From: UBA12151 sp964600645
Lineage (GTDB): Bacteria; Patescibacteriota; Minisyncoccia; Moranbacterales; UBA9337
DNA: 13,130 nt
Direction: 5' to 3'
NCBI GenBank assembly: GCA_964600645.1
Contig: CAZRJL010000026.1
Coordinates: 1-13,130, forward strand
A model generated the notes under the pieces. The model was not told the DNA's origin and made no database searches. It was given only the letters and a program-made list of their open reading frames with translations. Shown here in pieces: positions 9,201 to 12,347 of this stretch. Position 1 is the first letter of the stretch. Each line of letters starts with the position of its first letter. Position numbers and translations under genes: made by a program.

Positions 9201-10868
9201 GGAAATTTGATCAAGTGGTTGCCAATCCCCCCCTACATCATCACGAACATCCACCCAAGTATTTCCCGAATCAGCCAAATTATTCCCCAAATAACCTGTA
9301 TCAATATCTCCTTCAATGTCCACTGCCAAATCGCTTTTTTCCGTTCTGAAGTCTTCCGAACCATCGGCATAAAGAGCTACTCTTCCCGCGCGCGTATTGC
9401 TTTGTGCCGGCGTAGAAGCGGCGTTGAGTCCTGTCATTGTATAAATCCCCGCTCGGCGATCTTGTCCGGTTGGCAATTCCGTGGTTGAACCTTTGGCGAT
9501 AAACGCACCCTGCGCCACGGTATAACCGGTAACCGCCGCTGCTGTGAGCGTAATTGTAGTGGCATTTTCCACTGCCGCAATAATCCTGGTTGTCGGCACG
9601 GAATTATTATCATCCAAAACAATCGTATCGCCCGGCATAAAATTGGTTGTTGAAGCCACGGTTAAAGTAGCGGAAGCAGCTGAATCAACTGTGAATAATG
9701 TAGATGCTGCCGGACTAACTGTGTCAAAATAAATATCATGACCGGATGAAGACGGAATTGCTGCGCCGGTTTTTCCCAGCGCCACCAAAGCATCAGAATC
9801 TGCCACAATTTTCCCCGGAATAGCAATCCGGTAATGTTTATTCGTGCTATTATCCAAACCAAGTTGTGATCCGGGAGAAACCAAGGCTGATACCCAGCCT
9901 CCGTTTTGACTCCAAGCGGCAAAATTAGCTCTCGATCCAGCACCTTCTCCTACCGCCGCGCCATATGTGCCACTATAAGCCAATGCCGCGTCCCAACTGC
10001 GATCAATTGTCACTACATGAGATTCTTTTTCCGACCAATTCAAATCATTAGTCAAATTACTTGAATCACCGCTGTCCGGATCAGATTTTCCATTTCCAAC
10101 AATCACAATATCACCATCAGCCGGAGCCGTCGTGTCCGCGTCTCCATAGGCCACGAAAAAAATATGTCGATTCGACAAATATGGATACCTGGTTGCCGAA
10201 GTGGCCGGCGATTCCGATTTGGCATATGCCAAACTCACTGAAGTGGTTCTGGACAGTAAAACCGAATCGGTTGGATTTTGCGGATGATTAAACGATGTCC
10301 ATTTTATTACCGCTCCATCAGATGGCGCGGATGAATTGGAAAGCGTGGCGGAAACTTCGGCAATCGTAGCGCTTTGCGCTGTGGTATATGTTCCGGAACC
10401 CGGAGAACTACTTAGTGTCATCGGCTGACCGGATGCGCAAGTACCGGCAAAACTGGAAATTGTTCGAGTGATTATAGGGGAATTATTATCATAAACAGCT
10501 ACCGTTCCGCCTACCGCGAATTTCGTGTTATCTTGCACACAAACCACAACAGTGGCATCCGTATTAATTTGAAGCGTTTGAACCGCGCCCTGAATAATTC
10601 TCTGCTTCCAAATCGATCTGGCCACAGTCGCATTCTTGGAAACCGTATAACCGGTTGTCACAGCCGCCGTAACCGTAATGGCAGGACCATTGGAGCAACT
10701 AGCATGTTCAGCAGTGACTGAAGCGATAGTTCTCTGAATAGGTGCCGTATCAGAATCCCAAAGATCAATATATTGATTCACGGCAAAGCCGGAAATCGAA
10801 TTGACGCAAATAACTGTCGTGGCGGTCGAATCAGCAGAAACAGTTGTCATCGCCGCGCCATCATCCAC
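234..10868 (-). CDS. Giant modular surface protein, main part
   Basis: This 3544-residue frame is the bulk (residues 409-3952) of a giant cell-surface protein whose N-terminus lies beyond a frameshift and assembly gap at 10861-11143. It opens with a formal GTG at 10868, but no ribosome site or signal peptide precedes it, and the protein continues upstream in another frame. Domain order: four ~65-residue beta modules (420-1196), jelly roll (1333-1506), GSASG modules (~1503-1643), LamG-like domain (1688-1838), beta-helix (2028-2265), carbohydrate-binding-like jelly roll (2338-2538), phage-tail-like block (2611-2664), six VW units (2678-2835), two 86-residue repeats (2875-3046), coiled coil (to ~3315), PFKAFLPKEVK beta domain (3316-3418), membrane segments (3503-3645) and three SH3b domains (3715-3949). 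The composition is rich in Ser, Thr, Gly, Asn and Asp with few cysteines, as in secreted adhesins. The role in attachment is inferred from architecture; no enzyme motif was seen. Stop is TGA at 234-236. Confidence 0.9.
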   Translation of the reverse strand: MDDGAAMTTVSADSTATTVICVNSISGFAVNQYIDLWDSDTAPIQRTIASVTAEHASCSNGPAITVTAAVTTGYTVSKNATVARSIWKQRIIQGAVQTLQINTDATVVVCVQDNTKFAVGGTVAVYDNNSPIITRTISSFAGTCASGQPMTLSSSPGSGTYTTAQSATIAEVSATLSNSSAPSDGAVIKWTSFNHPQNPTDSVLLSRTTSVSLAYAKSESPATSATRYPYLSNRHIFFVAYGDADTTAPADGDIVIVGNGKSDPDSGDSSNLTNDLNWSEKESHVVTIDRSWDAALAYSGTYGAAVGEGAGSRANFAAWSQNGGWVSALVSPGSQLGLDNSTNKHYRIAIPGKIVADSDALVALGKTGAAIPSSSGHDIYFDTVSPAASTLFTVDSAASATLTVASTTNFMPGDTIVLDDNNSVPTTRIIAAVENATTITLTAAAVTGYTVAQGAFIAKGSTTELPTGQDRRAGIYTMTGLNAASTPAQSNTRAGRVALYADGSEDFRTEKSDLAVDIEGDIDTGYLGNNLADSGNTWVDVRDDVGGDWQPLDQISVAGGTNQVADNIFSSPGLGGSDDANQMPLWTGAATKVDTGSGGRNALPTPNMEVAEVGTIPLTNIYNANYNGGTPLYSSNYNNTSAWTIFNDGANTEVNDAVYFGDQGDNMPYALEVNLGTTMTASADYVWEYYKSGVGWTAFLPRDAYQYSSRTGVVLPLSVDTVNNSLTATLAEGGTVFGLDQIVMIDDNDSDPIYRRLGTSAPTATTLTFSEPIPSGYTVAQGATVSRLNGGQWQSSDPASFFTSGTGRKIIAWTPDNLNGAPAKTTVNGINAFWVRARISSFTSWTTSPTNQTTPVGMSGIERMSSGFFNVSSGVQEAKISEITPGVSFNPNENYILEYGDSPGWTQIVPIVPAAPFTWHINSTGMLSQNTATADFHISNGDFAWDDYTVTAKVRMRTATDATSRKIGIVLRNSLDGNGYGALIEKTSTVQRIGLYPMALGAEGTVFGNTTKTFTDNNWFWIKANVSGTGAATVLSAKFWADGSGEPGSWDVTYTTNAAQGLWNTGRIGLFADAMIADFDDVSVDDGSVVLADTFSNTGNWKLRGSINGDLGTVTPGTPFAGDYLNFTLKQKGGWNGTKNPEIGDKIYISSTSTKSYKGISGSGNSAITTSDTNTVYENIDFEWDPGSGKYDVTGSASGTMGAATPGSAFSSTGGEIGLTIPSGAPTATKFGDRMLLLQDNYRRNNGSWIGNNGHGSAVLVWPSYTLTSSTITPRYNIEGQSGTNTARQNGTIDFWFKTNYDGSPSYSTHPKGMYLFDQANQGNTDRLLVRHTPDGYLEAAVFAGTAQGTLLRQSFSATAGQWHHFRLAWDETLNTKRAWLDGTAFSSGQASVVGTRGANAGIIRIGNAWTYDAPFDGSIDEFAIFDDAIDTSGSCNWGDFTAPSSVWTNIQTAGCDDADSNIGTNIFRASFDQAMNPQEGSIMADYAFGLPSMIFTNGADTGNERIRVVTYPARTRVWVDNTGEKYTPSARIKFGSGYQENATLATLAGWSHNFTYHHKAARQSETSPTYSPVLNLKRSTHIWSPEPITQNGATMGAPINAGMGYGMGTIGLSGLGEINFSDVSIENQYTDFAIVTNPFTSLAVKPSQTIANSVFYNYYDRAYTVSGKTQGTNYVGADFVTTHFAAANVGNGYNAGTSQNVGIDGSIFMGCRNAYVTAPPAAANGAAAFYSGRLYSVQNSEFYNNGITGLGTSGALNFGTGVAKVDINDNIFSLNTNGIRLYGNAFVDMEDNIFEGHVSDSATTVSNEYGSGIRAAQSYSSVAVVDKNSIFGRGLWNESDINLPPNTGTFEAESLLQFTGENTQLLSPALFGTADYSNMNRIGDEYLTKTIPGVDIRATYSDDEKDIVNFSTFGLMRTSGPNLTDTTVRTSGGYGWRMEPTDPDVSLEYPVKLVGVAGKPLAATGYIRLNSNYGSTNLPTVTLSGLGMSGANLTWTAQSLPDEWQQFVVSGTPTESALAELKISTKLDYVTADSGTSELISNATGNYLPAFLEDNDKSWTPNQWVGYKLRDVNGKIFEIVKNTDKILYLKGMIVPHLLSTTFSALTTGDYIIYSEPYLYLDDVSVLSGSVDTGTLDFYSAGQPVSPWLSTGLTAEGVWNAQWSSFSDSDGSFGQLLGDSLVAQYANVSDPSPSVTEFDTNLESITDDFYNNGVIAFTEGPNKGVVRRISDYAGASKTITVDPALPFAPSDDNRFAIISATASASSSGGGATAAEIWAYVSRTLTDATLDSGSLATDEDVSNIRSDIAALNDISASDVWAYADKTITGVTSDGAQDIWDTACAILNTSGSVGKLVCDNLDAKVSEVGGSTLTAEDVWTYTTRTITGLENPALSAIANSVWANATRELTSYGNDITAQDVWDVLTSSLTTIDSIGELLVVNVDEEISSRASQASVDAMASDLATVLSEIGTGNISAIKTSTDTIDWSDITGLISTSGEIKLKTDSINWADIGAIKTSTDTIDWDDITQIKLKTDTINWGDITDIKGDVATLLTEIGTGNISAIKTKTDSIDWSDITGLITSSGDIKLRTDTIDWTDVDAIKTKSDTIDWDDVTGIKLKTDTIDWTDVDVISSRVDTTVSSRASQDSLNTHESAEATFRTNTTNTLSDISTDVNNISLDVSAINGTLSIIEGKIDTISSTLGTIDSKIDTIDTDLASVKTTVEDTGIRVSAIQTVTNNILNKWGSYTAADIIGYVDALESYVGNPDDGADEETLFGKIVDLKDSVGSGGTIDLIYTQVQASYEKLLDVQMDLGFSGKSTVAYDEIMAIKTYVDSLENSLATLDSRTSNISSSVNDVSDDLKDVTDQIGKVDSDSLAPLLEIKKSDIDYLKNKVLELKAVADVNRQLLEQTVNQPVVKVMMEWGSVIIKFIIANPSDSIDQKIPFKAFLPKEVKQEYIIDQGGLSLNYDATTEQYYVTADVNLKAGEAVVRSVEIKDVWIIPNDEIESLKKQTEEMVSVLGETAYTAQAITLKTDINTRLDRVMRKQKDSNATPQDHILAFRENQEEMKAVNENIKAIQGLMIDSGAGKNFLASIGGMQTFATWGIVLILIFGMGALGFFYYALWRKRIISENNKDFEELEYFGNPEEYSSQGLDSVHVQIEEKIDDAKLPTPSPWKIFIIVFVWAGKIISRMIYPFRMILNLLISLSKRIFSIFNRKVAILIIIAIVLFGGVLIWKYWKDKGGVYKKEEMSVLELLSENKSHEYVAEENVDEKERKIAEAVNSIDEVAQKNAKFNQEIQDASISGNFEGEKIKIKNTEVGWLNVRSEPSKAGSVVAKVYPTEEYEYAEKRDGWYNILLENDKKGWVIGEYVELVQSGLKEDNDKDIKGNSNENILTVKNTPTGWLNVREDASIGSASVAKIYPEEEYVFFEVKNNWYKITTKDGVSGWVIGEYVKAENVDFSENSDIGNGNTSLEDGSVVVVRQTSLDFVNVYEEPAYTGKIISQVYPGEDYSVLEVKNAWYRVALNNDQKGWVLGEYLEIKNKNE
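246..950 (-). repeat. Three SH3b domains at the C-terminus
   Basis: Three copies of ~65 residues lie at about 756-950 (residues 3715-3779), 508-702 (3797-3862) and 246-443 (3884-3949). Each follows the bacterial SH3 pattern: GWLNVRSEP or GWLNVREDA, then VAKVYP or VAKIYP, then a (D/N)(G/N/A)WY stretch, then GWVIGEYV near the end. The third copy is more diverged at its front (DFVNVYEEP) but keeps KGWVLGEYLEI. Linkers between them are acidic and Asn-rich. Bacterial SH3b domains commonly bind peptidoglycan peptides or other wall polymers, so these copies probably fix the C-terminus to the wall. That is family knowledge and was not shown here. Confidence 0.85.
1159..1585 (-). other. C-terminal membrane-anchor region
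   Basis: Reading down the minus strand, one clear helix (WGIVLILIFGMGALGFFYYALW, ~residues 3503-3529) is followed by RKR and an acidic segment. A hydrophobic and amphipathic stretch with scattered basic residues comes next (~3579-3619, from PWKIFIIVFVWAG through MILNLLISLSKRIF), then a second clear helix (VAILIIIAIVLFGGVLIWKYW, ~3622-3645). The basic residues after the first helix suggest its C-terminal side is cytoplasmic, which lets the last helix return the SH3b domains to the outside. The topology of the middle stretch is uncertain; it may be a hairpin or lie flat on the membrane. Confidence 0.75.
1840..2146 (-). other. Beta domain with NPSD...PFKAFLPKEVK motif
   Basis: Residues ~3316-3418 read as a compact beta sandwich: KVMMEWGSVIIKFIIANPSD, then KIPFKAFLPKEVKQEYII, then LKAGEAVVRSVEIKDVWII. 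It sits between a long coiled coil and a second helical stretch ahead of the membrane anchor. I recall similar juxtamembrane domains in large surface proteins of uncultured bacteria but cannot name a family with certainty. The role is probably structural. Confidence 0.5.
2150..2840 (-). other. Coiled-coil stalk
   Basis: Residues ~3085-3315 are rich in heptad-like spacing of I, L and V with Ser, Asp and Lys between, for example IDTISSTLGTIDSKIDTID, DDLKDVTDQIGKVD and LEIKKSDIDYLKNKVLELKA. A globular interruption with GNPDDGADEETLFGK lies in the middle. The segment looks like an oligomeric stalk holding the outer domains off the membrane. Assignment is by eye, without a coiled-coil score. Confidence 0.6.
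2939..3533 (-). repeat. 19-bp direct repeat bracketing the higher-order repeat (SSRASQ)
   Basis: The sequence cctgagaagcgcgcgaaga occurs at 2939-2957 and 3515-3533, 576 bp (192 codons) apart in the same frame, encoding SSRASQ in both. The two copies fall on either side of the 86-residue repeat pair. They may mark the edges of a mobile coding module or be remnants of an older repeat unit. Confidence 0.8.
2955..3470 (-). repeat. Two tandem copies of an 86-residue higher-order repeat
   Basis: Copies at 3213-3470 and 2955-3212 are each exactly 258 bp (86 residues; 2875-2960 and 2961-3046). Each holds four short units with core IKxKTDxIxWxDI, and the Trp-containing cores are spaced 45, 45, 66 and then 102 bp in both copies. 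By hand count 59 of 86 residues are identical. A 35-bp stretch (3178-3212 and 3436-3470) is identical in DNA, so the duplication is recent or under conversion. The units resemble the IKxKTDN repeats of phage tail proteins. Confidence 0.9.
3590..4062 (-). repeat. Six VW...RTIT-type units
   Basis: Residues ~2678-2835 contain six degenerate units with a Trp core: AEIWAYVSRTLT, SDVWAYADKTIT, QDIWDTACAIL, EDVWTYTTRTIT, NSVWANATRELT and QDVWDVLTSSLT. The full form A(E/D)xVWxYxxRT(L/I)T is a familiar short motif in predicted phage tail and other fibrous proteins. Units three and six have lost the RTIT part. A Cys in unit three (DTACAIL) and one 18 residues later (LVCDNL) could form a disulfide. Confidence 0.7.
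4101..4262 (-). other. Phage-tail-like block DDFYN...VIAFTEGPNKG
   Basis: Residues ~2611-2664 carry DDFYNNGVIAFTEGPNKG, RRISDYAGASKTITVDPAL and DNRFAII. This order, a DDFYN start followed by a G-x-N-x-G turn, an I-x-DY-x-G-x-x-K-T-x-T-V strand and a short F-x-I end, is common in phage tail and capsid-decoration proteins, often just before VW-type units as here. Identification is from remembered pattern rather than a search. Confidence 0.55.
4480..5080 (-). other. Carbohydrate-binding-like jelly-roll domain
   Basis: Residues ~2338-2538 run from a YPVKLVGVAGKPLAATGYIR start, through WQQFVVSG, to YLYLDDVSVLSG near the end. The final LYLDDVSV strand after a W-x-x-F-x-V strand is typical of CBM4/9-like and related sugar-binding jelly rolls. 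A ~60-residue stretch with SWTPNQWVGYKLRD is inserted before the last strand. The sugar-binding function is inferred. Confidence 0.5.
5300..6010 (-). other. Right-handed parallel beta-helix region
   Basis: Residues ~2028-2265 show short, regularly spaced turns with small and Asn residues: NSVFYNYYDRAY, DGSIFMGCRNAYV, NSEFYNNGITGLG, DNIFSLNTNGIRLYG and DNIFEGHVSD. The recurrent N/D-S/N-x-F-x-x-N-x-x-G-I rhythm is that of NosD/pectate-lyase-like helices. No catalytic cluster of a polysaccharide lyase was recognised, so it is more likely a binding or spacer element, though a degraded enzyme cannot be excluded. Confidence 0.7.
6580..7030 (-). other. LamG/concanavalin-like domain
   Basis: Residues ~1688-1838 contain NGTIDFWFKTNYDG near the start, GQWHHFRLAWDE followed by RAWLDGTAF in the middle and FDGSIDEFAIFDDAI at the end. 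These three pieces in this order (T-I-x-F-W-F strand, W-H-H-x-x-x-x-W with x-LDG, and G-x-IDEF-x-I-x-x-x-A) define LamG-like domains. They usually bind glycans or proteins on surfaces. Confidence 0.85.
7165..7585 (-). repeat. GSASG modules
   Basis: Two modules in tandem carry a W/Y-x-(V/L)-x-GS-x-(S/N)G core: NWKLRGSINGDLGTVTPG near 7520-7585 and KYDVTGSASGTMGAATPG near 7245-7310. The second is preceded by an ENIDFEWDPGSG strand. A third relative, NWTIVGSASGTQ, straddles the assembly gap far upstream. The spread suggests a repeated building block; its function is unknown. Confidence 0.6.
7575..8095 (-). other. Jelly-roll lectin/glucanase-like domain
   Basis: Residues ~1333-1506 follow the pattern of a family-16-like or DUF1080-like sandwich: DFAWDDYTVTAKVRMRT, then GIVLRNSLDGNGYGALIE, then WFWIKANVSG, AKFWADGSGEPGSW, and finally RIGLFADAMIADFDDVSVDD. 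No ExDxxE catalytic motif was seen, so binding rather than hydrolysis is likely. Confidence 0.6.
8506..10829 (-). repeat. Four dispersed copies of a ~65-residue beta module
   Basis: Copies lie at about 10617-10829, 10353-10559, 9478-9684 and 8506-8716. Each has a strand of alternating V/T, a D-rich turn followed by P and R-x-(I/L) (WDSDTAPIQRTI, YDNNSPIITRTI, DDNNSVPTTRII, DDNDSDPIYRRL), and an end of G-Y/T-TVAQGA type. Copies three and four share 19 identical bases (8527-8545 and 9511-9529). The first two copies hold a cysteine pair (residues 429/466 and 518/552) absent from the last two. The acidic turn could bind calcium, which is inference. Confidence 0.8.
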
Positions 10869-12248
10869 CCAAGAAGCGCCCGTCCCCCCCGTCAGTAGCC
10901 GTGGTTAATTTTCTCGCTTGTGTTCCGGAAGCTGATCCGACAATTGTCCAATTAGAACTAGTTGTCGAATAAGTCGCCGTCCAATGCTNNNNNNNNNNNN
11001 NNNNNNNNNNNNNNNNNNNNNNNNNNNNNNNNNNNNNNNNNNNNNNNNNNNNNNNNNNNNNNNNNNNNNNNNNNNNNNNNNNNNNNNNGATCCGACAATT
11101 GTCCAATTAGAACTAGTTGTCGAATAAGTCGCCGTCCAATGCTCATTTTCTGTTCGTTTGACTGTCGGCATACCGACACCCGCTGCGGAATTTCCAATCA
11201 CCATACCGCCCAAAAGTGAAGCTGACCCGCTCAAAATACTATTAGCGGTCAAAGCCAACGGCATATTCATCGTTGGCGCGTTAGTGTTGTCAATATCATC
11301 CACTCCAATCAACCTGATTGTTCCATTAACTGAAGGAAAGCCATTAAGTTGCGGGGATTGCGCCCAAACTCCGAAATAATTTCCAGCCGCCGCCGTGGCT
11401 CCCATATTGGTAATTCGAATACCATAATGATCTCCCGCTTCACCTCCTGAGTTCACTGCTACTGAAGGGTCGAAACGAAAATCAAATGTTGCTCGACCAA
11501 AATTTCCAGGAGCAATATTTTCTCCTGACAGACCTTGATTAAATTGCCAAACCGTTTTGCGCAGAACTTGCGTATCTGAAGGATAGACATAGGCGCCTTG
11601 TGTTCCGGTAATGTAATTAGTCCAACCTCCGCTATATGCCGCCGAAGGAAAACGTAAAAATTCCACCACAATATCCGGATTAGATAATGACGTGGACGTT
11701 AAATTTTCCAAAATCAATTGCACCCCGTCCAAATTTCCGGATTGATTAGGCTTAAAGCCGACAAACTGAGAGGTGGCATAAGTAGTAGCTGCCGCCATTG
11801 CCACGTGTCCCATCGCAATTCCTCCGGCAGCCGGCTCGGTTCCCGCTCCTTGCCCGGGATGAATCGGATTAAAAGTGCCGGACTCCGCGTCCCCATTCAC
11901 TCCATCGCCTGAATGAGCCATGGAAGTATACCACCCGCCATTGGTCGACAAAGTCGTTGATTGTCTGGAAACTTTTACTTTTCCGGTAAAAGTAGCGGCA
12001 TAGGAAGATTGCTTGTGCAATTGCGAGTTTACAAAAAGAAAAAGTGCGATAAAGGCAGGAGTCAAGAACGCCATTGCCAAAACCAAAGGAAGATTTTTTC
12101 TCACAAACATTTTGACATTTTCAAATCTGATCTTCTTCACATCGTCAAAAAACTTTTTCATCCAATCGAAAAAACTCGCAAGCTCAAATTGTTTTATTTT
12201 GCGAAAAATTGTTTTGATTTTTTTGTATATTTTTCTTTTTCTTTTCAC
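10861..12248 (-). CDS. N-terminal part of the giant surface protein (interrupted by gap and frameshift)
   Basis: This is the start of the giant gene. GTG at 12248 is preferred over GTG at 12257 because an AGGGG ribosome site sits 8 bases before it, while the upstream GTG touches that site. The protein begins with a basic, lysine/arginine-rich tail of ~52 residues, then a hydrophobic helix (LPLVLAMAFLTPAFIALFLF, ~residues 53-74) and SSYA/ATF, a possible signal-peptidase I site. It is either a signal anchor or an unusually long signal peptide. About 290 residues of Gly/Asn/Thr-rich sequence of unknown type follow, ending in HWTATYSTTSSNWTIVG at the gap. After the duplicated 55 bp is collapsed, translation continues as SASGTQARKLTTATDGG and stops at 10861-10863 unless one G of the run at 10884-10890 is skipped. 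Doing so joins it to the main part as DGGTGASWVDDGAAM. Without this repair the raw frame reads through the Ns into unrelated residues and a TAA at 10905. Confidence 0.8.
10934..11143. repeat. 55-bp exact direct duplication flanking the gap
   Basis: Bases 10934-10988 and 11089-11143 are identical over 55 bp, ending and starting precisely at the N run. Both encode HWTATYSTTSSNWTIVG on the minus strand. A duplication that abuts the gap exactly on both sides is the signature of unmerged contig ends sharing a 55-base assembly word. Removing one copy plus the Ns deletes 155 bp and moves the N-terminal frame directly onto the SASGTQARKLTTATDGG frame, which supports the merge. Confidence 0.9.
10989..11088. 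other. Assembly gap of 100 Ns
   Basis: Exactly 100 N bases join two contigs inside the giant gene. The round number marks a placeholder length rather than a measured one. The identical 55-bp contig ends suggest that little or nothing is missing, but extra repeat copies cannot be excluded. Confidence 0.95.
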
Positions 12249-12256
12249 AAAAAACA

Positions 12257-12261
12257 CCCCT
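12257..12261 (-). promoter_or_regulatory. Ribosome-binding site deciding the GTG start
   Basis: AGGGG on the minus strand is followed by eight bases and then GTG at 12248. The alternative GTG at 12257 shares its first base with the end of this site, so it is unlikely to be used. Confidence 0.6.
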
Positions 12262-12285
12262 AAAATATCATATTTTTATCTCATT

Positions 12286-12294
12286 ATTATAGCA
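12286..12294 (-). promoter_or_regulatory. Extended -10 promoter of the giant gene
   Basis: On the minus strand TGCTATAAT reads a perfect TATAAT with the TG-n extension, about 38 bases before the GTG start. No good -35 hexamer lies at the normal distance, which the TGn element would compensate for. Transcription would begin near 12279, leaving a leader of ~30 bases. Confidence 0.6.
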
Positions 12295-12298
12295 CGTT

Positions 12299-12332
12299 TT
12301 TTTCAAAAAATAAATTACAACTTTTTGAAAAA
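12299..12332. repeat. 11-bp AT-rich inverted repeat upstream of the giant gene
   Basis: Arms tttttcaaaaa (12299-12309) and tttttgaaaaa (12322-12332) are exact inverted copies with a 12-base loop, covering the region where a -35 box would sit. Only one G-C pair is present, so it is a poor terminator. It could be an operator or bent DNA, or chance in A/T-rich sequence. Confidence 0.35.
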
Positions 12333-12347
12333 TAATCAAAAGAACTA

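Noticed and set aside
10861..10863. TGA as a recoded glycine (Gracilibacteria/Absconditabacteria code)
   Set aside because: Reading TGA as Gly here still leaves the wrong frame, and no other in-frame TGA occurs in ~3900 codons. A one-base shift explains it better.
10905..12257. 450-residue frame reading straight through the Ns
   Set aside because: The part beyond the gap (SIGRRLIRQ...) is the wrong frame of the duplicated 55 bp; the real continuation is SASGTQARKLTTATDGG.
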